This document shows, piece after piece, positions 1-9,700 of a stretch of DNA of 64,000 nucleotides. The translations under genes and the position numbers were made by a program. Position 1 is the first letter of the stretch. Every line of letters begins with the position of its first letter. The notes beneath the pieces were generated by a model, which saw nothing but the letters and a program-made list of their open reading frames with translations, was not told the DNA's origin and ran no database searches. The stretch is from DATFVB01 sp963714035 (GTDB taxonomy: Bacteria > Acidobacteriota > Thermoanaerobaculia > UBA5066 > DATFVB01), in NCBI GenBank assembly GCA_963714035.1, contig OY970224.1, positions 3,348,001-3,412,000 of the forward strand, written 5' to 3'.

Positions 1-1848
1 GTAGTAGCGCATCGCCGATATGCCGGACGTGAGCACCTTCTCGTCCGGGGCGATGCGGGCGTTCAGCCATTGAAGGGCGGAGTACGGCGGGAGCGCGCGG
101 GTGAGGAGCTCGTCCCGGGACTCGAGTCCGAAAGCGAATCGGACCGGAAAGCGCTCGCGCAGATTCCAGAATCTTACGGGCACGACGATTGTCTGGGCGA
201 CCAGCGTCACGAAGAGCGCGCAGCGCGCCAGGCGTCTTGCGCGGCCCGGCCGCCACGGGAGCAGGGAGAGCGCTGACGGCACCAGAATGGGGAAGATCGA
301 GACGAGATACCGGCCATACTGAAACCACGTCCACCAGGCCGCCAGATAGGTGGCCGCGAGCCCGGCGGCGACCCGCGTTCGGCCGCGGCGCACGAAGATC
401 GCGACGATGAGGAGAGGAACGAGCAGCGGGGCGGCGCCGAGAGCGCCGTTGGGCAGTCCCTCGCCGAAGCGGGCGGTCTGGAACGTCAGGGCGGAAATCG
501 CCGAAAGCGCCGAGGACCACGAACGGCCGAGACCGAAGAGGAGATAGGCATTCAGGGCGTCCGACTCTCCCTTTCCGGGAAAGAAGCGGGTCGGGATCGG
601 ATAGATCGGGTTGCCCGCATAGCCGTAGTTGACCGCGTACCAGGGGAGCGCGACCAGGAGCGCGGCGGCGCCGGCCGCCCAGATCCAGACCGTCTTCCGC
701 ATTCGCGCCAGCGCGAAGATCGCGGCGGCGGCGAGAACCGGAGCCGCAAACGCCGCCGTGAATTTCGTTCCCACCGCGGCGCCTCCGAGCCCCGCGGCGA
801 AAACGATCCCTTCGCCGCGGCGTCGATCGTCGGCCCGGAGCACCGCGAGATACGCGGCGGCGAGAAACATCGCCATGAAGAGGTCGGCGTACGCCGTCGC
901 CGCGAGCCAGAAGTACAGGGGAGTCGAGATCAGAAGGAGCGCCGACCAGATGCCCGCTTCCGACCCGGCGAGGCGTCTGGCGATCGCGCATCCGGCGAGC
1001 GCCGTGACGACGCCGACCGAGAGCGCGACGAGCTTCGGCGCGGCTTCGCCGGCGATCGCGCGGGCCGCGCCATAGACCGCCTCGGCGAGATGGGCGAGGT
1101 AGGACGGGGTCGCGAACGGTCGCACGAGCCCGTGCGCCGCGAGGTAGTCGCGCGGCGCGACGAGGTGATAGCTGAGCGCGTCGAACTGGACCTCCGGGGC
1201 GACGGCCCAGGTCAGGCCGAGAATCGCGACGTAGCCGCCGAGGCATACGGCCGCCCGGGTGGCGAGAGAGGGGGGAGCGGTCGGGCGGTCGTGAAGCGCG
1301 GCGATCCGGCGCCACAGCGCGAGGAGATCGCGTCGTCCCGCGTACGCGACCGCGAGCGCCGCCGCCCGGAGGATCGACGGGTAAAGGAGATGCAGCGCGG
1401 CGAGAGCGAGGAAGAGACCACCGGACAGGGCGAGGCCGGCGGCGAGGGCGAGGACGTCGCCCTCGAGGTCGTCCCCCTCCAGACGAGCAAATCGCATCGT
1501 CGCCTTTCCCGCGGCGAAGGCGACGGCGAGAAAGAACGCGACTCCGATGACGCTGACGAGCCGCCCGCTGGCGATCGCGATGAAGGCCGCGAGGGCGAGC
1601 TCGATGCCGGCGGCCACGCGCATCCCGGAAACGCCGCGAAATCGGCCGGCGGCAATCGCGGCCAACGCCACCGCAAGCGTGGTCGCCGCCCAGAGCCGGT
1701 CGCTTCCGGCATTGAGCGGATGGGCCATGCTCTGAAGCGCGGCCGTCGCGTAAATCGCCGCGGCGACGATCGCGAAGACGCCCGGCAGGAGCGCCGCCCC
1801 TCGAGGAAGCGAAAGTGGGTACGGCGTCGAATGGCTCGATCGATTCAG
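1..1848 (-). CDS. GT39-like polytopic membrane glycosyltransferase (3' end outside window)
   Basis: The minus strand stays open from 1917 to the left edge and reads as a strongly hydrophobic protein with many membrane segments. An early loop reads EVQFDALSYHLVAP, resembling the acidic first-loop motif of GT-C/PMT (family 39) glycosyltransferases, which use polyprenyl-phosphate sugars to glycosylate lipids or proteins outside the membrane. Further loops such as ATAYADLFMA and LPWYAVNYGYAGNPIY also fit that family. The start is uncertain. The first ATG is at 1728, but it would remove a good membrane helix (LLPGVFAIVAAAIY). I use the in-frame CTG at 1848, which lies 7 nt after a TAGAGT hexamer, the same arrangement seen at other genes here. 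It sits directly behind the oxidoreductase remnant. Family is likely; substrate unknown. Confidence 0.7.
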   Translation of the reverse strand, partial: MNRSSHSTPYPLSLPRGAALLPGVFAIVAAAIYATAALQSMAHPLNAGSDRLWAATTLAVALAAIAAGRFRGVSGMRVAAGIELALAAFIAIASGRLVSVIGVAFFLAVAFAAGKATMRFARLEGDDLEGDVLALAAGLALSGGLFLALAALHLLYPSILRAAALAVAYAGRRDLLALWRRIAALHDRPTAPPSLATRAAVCLGGYVAILGLTWAVAPEVQFDALSYHLVAPRDYLAAHGLVRPFATPSYLAHLAEAVYGAARAIAGEAAPKLVALSVGVVTALAGCAIARRLAGSEAGIWSALLLISTPLYFWLAATAYADLFMAMFLAAAYLAVLRADDRRRGEGIVFAAGLGGAAVGTKFTAAFAAPVLAAAAIFALARMRKTVWIWAAGAAALLVALPWYAVNYGYAGNPIYPIPTRFFPGKGESDALNAYLLFGLGRSWSSALSAISALTFQTARFGEGLPNGALGAAPLLVPLLIVAIFVRRGRTRVAAGLAATYLAAWWTWFQYGRYLVSIFPILVPSALSLLPWRPGRARRLARCALFVTLVAQTIVVPVRFWNLRERFPVRFAFGLESRDELLTRALPPYSALQWLNARIAPDEKVLTSGISAMRYY

Positions 1849-1855
1849 CGCGAGA

Positions 1856-1861
1856 ACTCTA
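1856..1861 (-). promoter_or_regulatory. -10-like hexamer TAGAGT for the GT39-like gene
   Basis: TAGAGT on the minus strand ends 7 nt before the proposed CTG start at 1848. No Shine-Dalgarno is visible. This supports a leaderless start there. No convincing -35 is seen. Confidence 0.35.
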
Positions 1862-1888
1862 TCGCGTCGGCGGCGAAGGCTCGCCGCC

Positions 1889-2214
1889 TCAGCCCGATGC
1901 TTCGAGTCTCGCGATCGTCAGCCGCGCGAAGGTCAGGCAGCACGTGAACGCGGGCGACACGGCGTTGAGCACGTGGAGCGAGCGGTAGATCCCGAGGGGA
2001 GGACGCCGCTGTTCCGGCCGCTCGCGTGCTCGCCCGGCGTTTCTTCCTTTTCGATCAACGTGATCTTCGCGGCCGGCCGCCGGAGCTTCAGCTCGCGTGC
2101 GGCCGAAAGGCCGACCACGCCGCCGCCGATGATCAGGTAGTCGCAGGCGGGCACGCCGCAGACTCCGGCATCCCTGTCGACCGTCGTGCAAGAGAAGAGC
2201 GACCCTGGAGCCAT
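1889..2214 (-). pseudogene. remnant of FAD-dependent L-2-hydroxyglutarate oxidase (LhgO family)
   Basis: The first part reads CDYLIIGGGVVGLSAARELK, the Rossmann dinucleotide-binding motif GxGxxG of FAD oxidoreductases, and then HASGRNSGVLPSG, close to the H-SGRNSGV(I/L)H-G stretch of LhgO proteins. A frame change near 1997 then continues as GIYRSLHVLNAVSPAFTCC to a stop at 1889-1891. HVLN-xSP-xxT resembles the C-terminal end of the same family. A normal LhgO has about 400 residues, so roughly 300 internal residues are missing and the two ends are joined out of frame. It cannot make a working enzyme. The 5' start is ambiguous (ATG 2214 or GTG 2154). The family call rests on recalled motifs only. 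Confidence 0.65.
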
Positions 2215-2281
2215 CGAGATCTGGTCCCAGGATCCGAATTTCGCGATCGTTCCCGGGCGAGGGACGGCAAGTCGCCCTTTT

Positions 2282-2316
2282 ACCCGATTGACCGATCGAG
2301 CGGGTACGAATACACT
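2282..2316 (+). promoter_or_regulatory. promoter and candidate operator of the toxin-antitoxin pair
   Basis: TTGACC (2288-2293), a 17-nt spacer and TACACT (2311-2316) form a near-consensus sigma-70 promoter ending 8 nt before the antitoxin ATG at 2325. The inverted arms ACCCG (2282-2286) and CGGGT (2301-2305) flank the -35 and are a plausible RHH antitoxin operator for autorepression. There is no ribosome binding site, so the mRNA is probably leaderless. Confidence 0.5.
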
Positions 2317-2324
2317 TCTGCCTT

Positions 2325-2537
2325 ATGAGTCATACGATCACCGTTCGACTTACAGAGGATCTCGCCACATGGCTCGAAGACGTGGCGCGTCGGAACGGCG
2401 TGTCCCAGGGGCAGGTCATTCGCGAACAGCTCGAGAAAACGAAGAAAAGGGCGGGAAGCCAACGGTTCATGCGGCTGGCCGGCAGCCGTGTCGGGCCGAA
2501 GGACCTTTCCGCACGCAAAGGCTTTTCTCGCGCTTGA
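2325..2537 (+). CDS. ribbon-helix-helix (CopG-like) antitoxin
   Basis: This 70-residue protein begins SHTITVRLTEDLATWLEDVA, the beta strand followed by a helix typical of ribbon-helix-helix DNA-binding antitoxins, and continues with RRNGVSQGQVIREQLEK, the second helix. The basic C-terminal third (FMRLAGSRVGPKDLSARKG) is the sort of tail that docks on a PIN toxin. Its TGA at 2535-2537 overlaps the TTG start of the PIN gene, so the two are probably translationally coupled. Such proteins bind their own promoter as dimers and neutralise the partner RNase. The pair sits beside a decayed oxidoreductase gene, which fits an accessory locus. Confidence 0.75.
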   Translation: MSHTITVRLTEDLATWLEDVARRNGVSQGQVIREQLEKTKKRAGSQRFMRLAGSRVGPKDLSARKGFSRA

Positions 2538-2941
2538 AGGGGATCGCCGACACGGGTTTCCTCGTGGCGTTCGCCAACCGGGCCGATCGCCACCACGACT
2601 GGGCCTTGAGCCTGGCCTCGCGTGTCGTCGATCCTCTTCTCACGTGCGAGGCGGTGCTGGCCGAAACGGTGTTCCATCTGGAGGATGCTGGGCTGGTAAT
2701 GCAGATGGTCGACGACGGTCTCGTCGCTCTGGCCTTCGACGTCAGGGAACACGTTTCCGCGCTTGGCGCTCTGGCCCGGCGATACGTGGATCGGAAGCCC
2801 GATCTCGCGGACCTCTGTCTCATCCGGATGAGCGAGCTGAATCGTCAACATCAGGTCATTACGATCGACCGGAAGGACTTCCGCATTTACCGACGGAACA
2901 AGAGAGAAGTCATTCCTCTCATCTGTCCGCCGGGCGTCTGA
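2534..2941 (+). CDS. PIN-domain ribonuclease toxin (VapC-like)
   Basis: The 135-residue protein reads GIADTGFLVAFANRAD at its start, giving the first PIN aspartate (about residue 6). CEAVLAETVFHL follows with the conserved acidic residue, then DLADLCLIRM and VITIDRKDFRIYR with the remaining metal ligands. PIN toxins cleave RNA using Mg2+ or Mn2+ held by this acidic quartet. The reading frame is open further upstream, but the overlap with the antitoxin stop and the position of the first beta strand favour the TTG at 2534. The length is normal for VapC. purN begins 10 nt downstream and may be co-transcribed, though it is functionally unrelated. Confidence 0.75.
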   Translation: MKGIADTGFLVAFANRADRHHDWALSLASRVVDPLLTCEAVLAETVFHLEDAGLVMQMVDDGLVALAFDVREHVSALGALARRYVDRKPDLADLCLIRMSELNRQHQVITIDRKDFRIYRRNKREVIPLICPPGV

Positions 2942-2951
2942 GAATTCGCTG

Positions 2952-3536
2952 ATGCGTCGTCTCGCCATCCTCCTTTCCGGCCGGGGCTCGAATTTCGTGG
3001 CGCTCGCGGACGCCGTGGATTCCGGGAAGATCCCGGACGCCGAAATTGTCGCGGTCGTTTCCGACAATCCGGAAGCGCCCGGTCTCGCGATCGCGCGCGA
3101 GCGCGGCCTGCCAGCGCACTCGATTCCGCGGGAAGCCGGTATGACCCGGGCGGTGCACGAGGCGCGGCTCCGGCGCGTGCTGGACGCGGCGAAACCCGAT
3201 CTCGTCTGCCTCGCCGGTTACATGCGGATCCTGTCGCCCGAATTCGTCGAGGCTTATCTCGGAAAGATCGTCAACATCCACCCCTCGCTTCTTCCGAAGT
3301 ATCCGGGGCTCCACGTCCAACGCCGGGCGCTCGAAGCGGGAGACCAGGAATCCGGCTGCACGGTGCATTACGTGGACGTCGGAATCGATTCCGGCCTCAC
3401 CATTCTGCAGAAGCGGGTCCCGATCCTTCCCGGCGACACCGAGGAAAAGCTTTCGGCTCGCATCCTCGAGCAGGAGCACGCCGCGTATCCCGAAGCGGTG
3501 AACATCGCGCTGGCCGAAAAATCGACGGGTCGCTGA
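2952..3536 (+). CDS. purN: phosphoribosylglycinamide formyltransferase
   Basis: This enzyme transfers a formyl group from 10-formyl-tetrahydrofolate to GAR, the third step of de novo purine synthesis. The 194-residue length is standard. The N-terminal SGRGSNFVAL is the phosphate-binding loop for GAR. The catalytic residues of the E. coli enzyme (Asn106, His108, Asp144) correspond to N108 and H110 in KIVNIHPSLLP and D146 in VDVGIDSG. Start ATG 2952 lies 10 nt after the PIN toxin stop. No other purine gene is in the window, so it is probably a dispersed pathway gene. Confidence 0.95.
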   Translation: MRRLAILLSGRGSNFVALADAVDSGKIPDAEIVAVVSDNPEAPGLAIARERGLPAHSIPREAGMTRAVHEARLRRVLDAAKPDLVCLAGYMRILSPEFVEAYLGKIVNIHPSLLPKYPGLHVQRRALEAGDQESGCTVHYVDVGIDSGLTILQKRVPILPGDTEEKLSARILEQEHAAYPEAVNIALAEKSTGR

Positions 3537-3568
3537 CCTCCGCGCGAAAAATTCTCCTGTTCAGCCCC

Positions 3569-3647
3569 CGGACAACTGTCCGCCCATTAACTCTTTCATC
3601 GCGGCGCGCCGCATTCGGGGACACGATTTTTCGACTGGCGAAAAAAT
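3569..3647. other. two short stem-loops between purN and the giant gene
   Basis: The arms CGGACA (3569-3574) and TGTCCG (3577-3582) form a tight hairpin. A second hairpin pairs ATTTTTCG (3626-3633) with CGAAAAAAT (3639-3647). Neither is followed by a long T run on the plus strand, but the second could act as a terminator for purN. This is weak structural evidence only. Confidence 0.3.
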
Positions 3648-3670
3648 ACCTGGATCGCTGAAGTTTTCTC

Positions 3671-3700
3671 TTGTTTCCATCGCTTTCCGATTGCTATAAG
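3671..3700 (+). promoter_or_regulatory. candidate promoter of the giant secreted protein gene
   Basis: TTGTTT (3671-3676), an 18-nt spacer and TATAAG (3695-3700) resemble a sigma-70 promoter. It would give a leader of roughly 60 nt before the GTG at 3767, which has a G-rich ribosome-binding stretch at 3758-3763. No riboswitch was recognised in the leader. Confidence 0.4.
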
Positions 3701-3766
3701 CGGCTCGAATCCGCCACGGATAACTGAGCGCAGGGTTTCGGTCCCGGCAAATTCAACGGGGGTGAC

Positions 3767-6700
3767 GTGGGTCGACTTTCCGTGTCCAGAACTCGCTTGA
3801 TTTCGGCGGCGCTGACGGCCGCGCTGCTCTCGTTGTCCCCGGCGACTGCGCAGGAGCTCGGCGGCGGAGGCTTCCAGATTCTCGGCGCCGGTCTCGACAT
3901 TTCCCCCGAGGCGCAGGCGGTGCCGATCGGGATACCCACGCTCGTCCACACCGTTCTTCCCGTTCCCGCCGGGGTCTCGCTACCCGAAGGCCTCGCCGTT
4001 CGCGGCGAGCTGTCGGGCCCCGGAATCTCCGGGTCGATCTCGCTCGTCACGTTTCCAAACGGCGATTTTCAGATTCCTGCGCAGGGCGTGAAGGGCGGGT
4101 ACGCCCTGACCGACATTCGCCTCACGCAGGGAAACGAGGTCCTGGGATATGCCGCCCACCGGACCGCCGTCATCGCCGTCACGGACGTCCTCGTCACCCA
4201 GGTCACCTCGCGGCCGCTCACGTATCAGGAGATGGTCGACAAGGGCATCGTGGTTTCTCAAGCCGATTTTTCGGGGTACGCGTTTACTTTTGCGATGACT
4301 CTCGACTCGAAGACGGTGACCTTCGAGGTCCCGATCGTCTTTTCTCCTTCGGGGCTGCCCGTTCTTCCGACGATTCCGACGCAATCGGGAACGCCGCCGG
4401 GGGCCGAGTTCTTCCGGCCTCCGCAGATTCGGATGGTGGATCTGGCCGGACCTGCCGGGCTGCCGAAGGGCGCCAGCGAGAACGACGCGGCCTCGCCGGT
4501 TCACATTCCGACCCTGCTCCTGATTCCGGGCGACGTCGCGTTCCTCAACCAGTTCTTCAGCGTTTCCGTGATGGTCCAGAACGGCGCGCCGGCGGGGTCG
4601 AATCTCGTCCTCCAGAACGTGACGGCCACCGCGAGGTTCCCGGGTCAGCTCCAGGTGAAGAGCGCCAATCCACCGGTGAATCTGGGGGATCCGGTACCGA
4701 TCCACGATCCGGGACCGGACGGCATCCTCGGCACCGCGGACGACGTGACGTTCCTCGTGGGCCAGGCGAAGGGGAATGCCGATTTCGTCGTCGAGGGGCT
4801 CCGTTCCGGAACATTCGAGGTCCCGATCGACGTCAACGCAACGGTGACCGGCCTCCCCGCGGGACCGCTCGCGCTTTCGGCGACGACTTCGGGAAGCGTG
4901 ATCGTCCGGCATCCTTCGTTCTTCGTCGCCCTCGATCACCCCGACACGATTCGCGAAGGGGAGGCGTACACGATCACGGCGGCCGTGACCAACACGTCCG
5001 GCACGGCCGCGAACCAGGTTTCGCTGGCGATCGATCAAAACGCGCTGAGCGGCGCCCAGCTGCTGAGCGACCCTGTCGTCGCTCTCGGCGAGATCGCGCC
5101 GAACGACACGTCTCTGGCGACCTTCCAGATGAAGGCGCTCCGCACGGGCCGCGTCCAGGGGACGGCGGTGTTCTCCGACGGCTCTCTGTCCGGGGCGATC
5201 TCGCTCGAGGCGGGGATCGGGGAGCTCGGCGTGCCAATTTCCCCCGACACGCTGATCCTGCCGAAGGAGACTTCGGAATTCGATCCCGCTCTCATGACGC
5301 CCGCCCGGCAGCTCGTCGGGCTCGCCTGGAGTCTCGCGAAATCGCCGGCCGGTACGACAGACCCTTCGCTTCCCGCGATCGGCGAGCAGGCCGTGCGGTG
5401 GCGCGTCTCCGATCTCGGCCTCGCGGCTCGGCACGAGAGAATCGGCGAGCCTTCGGAAATCGCGTTCGCCGAGTGGGTGCTCGGCTGGCTGAACGCGAAT
5501 CCTGCGTCCCGATCGAACAACTTCGATCTTCTGCGGCGGATGTCGTCGAAGGGCGCCGCGCTCGAGGCGGCGGGCGGGACCCGGCTCTCGGCGATCCTCC
5601 AGAATTCGACGCCCGCGGACTTCGAGGCGGCGCTCGGGGCCGCGATTCCGGAAGAGCCGCACGTCGCGGCGGTTCTGACGCGAGACGCCGATCCCGCCTC
5701 CGCGGCCGCCCGGCTCTCTCTCGTCGATCCGGTCTCGGGCGCCGAATCGACGCTGACGGCGGGGGAGGACGGCTACGCGCGCGGCCTTGCGAACGCGGCG
5801 ATCCTTCCGGTCGTCGATGCGGCGGGCGGCGCGGATTACGGCTGGGTGGGCGCGGCCACCGCGGAAAGCCTCCGCGTTCGTGTCGTCGGCATTCGTCAGG
5901 GGACGTTCGATCTCTTCGTTTCGGCGCCCGCGTCCGACGGAAGCTCAGTGCGGCTCACGTTCACCGGCGTCTCCATTTCTCCCGGCCAGGTCTACTCGCT
6001 CGACCTTCCCATGGGCGGACGCCCGTCGGGCGCCTTGCTCCTCGCTCCGGGGACGAGCCCGATCGCTCCGGCGGTCGACGTGCTCCCGTCGACCGGCCTG
6101 GCGATTCTCGCCGCCGCCCAGGATCTCGACGTGAACCCGCTCGGGAAAGCCGTATCCGTCCTTTTCAACCGTTCGCTCGATGCGGAGAGCTCGACGGTCC
6201 GCAGCGCGTCGAACTACACGATTTCCGCTTCCGCGGACGACCCGGTCGACGTCGTGGCTCCGCAGGCCGCCGATCCGCGTCTCGTCGTGCTGGGCGTCCG
6301 CGATCATCCGTCGCCGTATCGGAAATGGACGCTCGAGGTCCATTCGCTCCGGGATGCTCTCGGAATTCCCCTGGCTCCGGATCCGCAGACCTTGCCGGTC
6401 GCGATCACCGATACGTCGCCCGGAGGAACGGTGACCGGACAGGTGATCGGCGCGGACGCCAAGCCCGTCCCGGACGCGGAAGTCGTCCTGCGCGAAAACG
6501 AGACGTCCGATATCACCGGCCAGGTTTTTCTGAGCGATTTTGCGGTCGCCGAGGCGGATGCGAAGGGTCAGTTCACGTTCGATTACGTGCCGCTGCGGCA
6601 GGGACAGGTCTTTGGGCTCGAAGCCGCCGACCCCGCGACCGGTTACCAGGGCACGGCCTTCGGCCAGATCCTCGGCGAGAACCAGACCGTTCACGTCAAC

Positions 6701-9700
6701 GTCGTGCTGCTCGGGCGCGGCGACGTCGTCGGTACCGTTCGGGACACCGCGGGCAACCCGCTCGCGGGCGCGTACGTGACGGCGGCGAGCGTCTTTTTCC
6801 CGGGAGAGGAGGGGCAGGGATCGACGAACTCCGCCGCCGACGGGACGTTCGCGTTCAAGTCGTTTCCCGTCGGGCCCGTGCAGCTCTGGGCGTTCTACCA
6901 GGGAGAGGCGGCCGTGAAGACGGCCTACCAGTCGGCGTACATCCCCGCGCCCGGCGCGACCGCGCAGCAGGACATCGTCGTCGACATCCAGCCGTCCGCC
7001 TCGGTCTCCGGAACGGTCGTTCACGAACGGGACGGCTCGCCCGCCGTGGGTCTCTATGTCGTCGTGTACGGAGAAGCCGTCGCCGTTCCCTGGTATCCCT
7101 ACAGCCAGCGCAAGTATTTCGGCTTCGTCGTGACCGGTCCGGACGGGCGATTCTCCTTTCCCACCGTCTCGCCGGGCAACGACGAGATCCAGGTTTTCGA
7201 TCCGGCCCGCGGATGGGCGATCGTGGTCGATCGAACGATTTCCGTCGTTCCCGATCAGCAGCTGAGCCTGGCGCTCGTCGAGCTGGACGCGCAGACCCAC
7301 ACCGGTTCGGTTCAGGGCCACGTGTACGTCAACCGGAACGGAGCCGTGTCTCCCGATCCGAACGCCTTCGTCTGGATGGCCAATTCTGGTCTTCAGGTCG
7401 CGACGGATGCGCAGGGGGCTTACACGCTGCAGGGCCTGCCGGTCGGCAACCAGAGCTTCCAGGCCTACGACCAGACGTTGAAGCTCGGTGCGGGGCGGTC
7501 TACGGCGGTTCAGGACGGCGTCGCCGCGACGCTCGACTTCACGATCTCGATCGATACGCAGGCTTCCGGGCTGAAGGGGTCGGTCGTGGATCCGCTCGGA
7601 AACCCGGTCCCGGGCGCGTCGGTGGCGTATTTCGACCAGACGGGAGCGGTCGCTCGTGGTGTCGTCGCCGATTCTCTCGGACAGTTCTCGTTCGACACGA
7701 TCGCTCCGGGAGGTTACCGGCTCTTCGCCTACGGCACCGACCTCTCGAGCGGCACGAGCGAGCCCGACGTCGGATTCGCGGACGTGACGGCAACGGCCGG
7801 GAACATCTCGAATGTCGTCATTGCCCTGGCGGGTTACGGGACGGTGCAGGGACACGTCATGTCGTCGCATTTCGACGACGACGGCCAGGCCGTCAGCTCG
7901 CCGCTCGGGGCTCATCTGGCGCTGACGACGGGACGCCTCGTCACGCAGGGGAATTTCGGGCGGATCGCGTGGCCGGGAGATCCGGCGTATCCCGGAGCCG
8001 TCGAGACCGATTCGGATCCGGCGACGGGCGCCTATTCCTTCCGCTTCGTCCTGCCGGGGACGTTCGCGATCACGGTCCATTCGCCGATCCTCGGCGATCA
8101 GAGCGCTTCCGCAGCGGTTTCGCATTCGGGCCAGATCGTCACCGAAGATTTTCGATTCCAGGGAACGTCGTCCATCGACGGATTTCTCTATGACGAGAAG
8201 GGCGCGCCTCTCGGCGGCGCGGCGGTCGATCTCTATTCGGGCGCTTCGGGAACCCTCCCGGGCGGCCCTCCTCTCGCGACGGTCATGACGGCGGCGGATG
8301 CGGCCGATCCGCACGGTCCCGGGTATTTCCGGTTCGCGGCGGTCCCTGCCGGAGACAAGACGATCGCTTTCCACTCGGCCGCGGACGGGAAGGAACGATT
8401 CGCGGTCGCTTACGCATCGGTGCCCGGGAGCCCGGTGGCGATTCGCGTCGCTCTTCATGCCGGCCGCGTCCAGGACGTTCGTGTCGCGGTCCTCGAGCCG
8501 GTTTCGGGCGCCCTGCAGCCGGTTTCCGGCGCTTCGGTTTCGATTTCGGAAAGCGACTGGCCCCGTCGGAGCTTCCGCGCGACCACGGAGTCGGACGGAA
8601 CCGCGACGTTCCCCGGCATCTCCGAGGGACCGTACGCGGTGCGCGCCCAGTCGGTCATCCATACGGGGGCCGCGGGAGGATGCGTCTGCGACGAGGGAGG
8701 GATCTCGCAGGTGTCGATCGCCCTCTCGGGGTCGGGGAGCGTTCACGGAATGGTGCTGTTTCCCGGCGGAGGAGCTCCGGTCTCCGACGCGCAGGTCCTC
8801 GTTTATGGAAGCGGTCTGACCGGCGCGGCGCAAACGGACTCGGCCGGCAATTACCGAGTCGACGGCCTTCCCCTCGGGACGGCGCTTTCCCTCCTGGTGC
8901 GGGACAATTCCTCGGCGCGATCGGGCTTCTCGCCCTCTTTCGTTCTCGCCTCCGACGGGGACGATCACGAATCGAACGTGACTCTGATCGCTCTGGGCTT
9001 CGTGGACGGCACTTTCCTCGACGCCGCGGCGACGGCCCCGATCGCCGGAGCCACCGTGACGCTCTTTTCGTCGTCCGAGCTCGGAAATTACACGTTCCGG
9101 TCGGGCACGGACGGATCGGGGGCGTTTACCTTCGGCGGAGTTCCCCAGGGGATTTTCACGCTGAACGCGGCGGCGGGAGTGCTCTCGGCGAGCGGCGGCG
9201 GGGCGATCGAGGCGGAGGGGCAGATCGTGGACGTGGCGCTCCGAGCCGAGCCCGTCGGATCGATCGCCGTGCACGTGGTCGACGCTTCCGGCGCCGAGCT
9301 GTCCGCGCAGTCTCCCCCTCCGATCGTGACGATCTCCGGCCGTGGCGACACCCGAGCGGCGGCGGCGACGTCCGTCCAGTTCGACACGATCCCGGTCGGG
9401 GTCTCGTACGCCGTGTCGGCGGAGGAGCAGGCGAGCCCGCCTCACCATCGTGCGGTCGGCAGCGTCAACGTGCCGTCGGCGGGGGTCGTGGCTCCGGTGA
9501 CGCTGCAGTACGTGCCCTACGGGCGGGTGGCCGTGCACGTGGTGCGAACGGCGCCCGACGATTCCACGTCGCCGATCGCGTCCGGCCAGGTCCGCCTCGC
9601 GTCGAGCGGCCTCTATGGATACCAGTTCCCGTTTGGCGCTTCCGTTTCGGTCGACGCCGGGGGAAGCGCGGATTTCGTGGACGTCGGCGGCGGACCCCTC

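Noticed and set aside
3701..3766. Riboswitch in the leader of the giant gene
   Set aside because: No match to GEMM or other leader elements I know; too short and unstructured.
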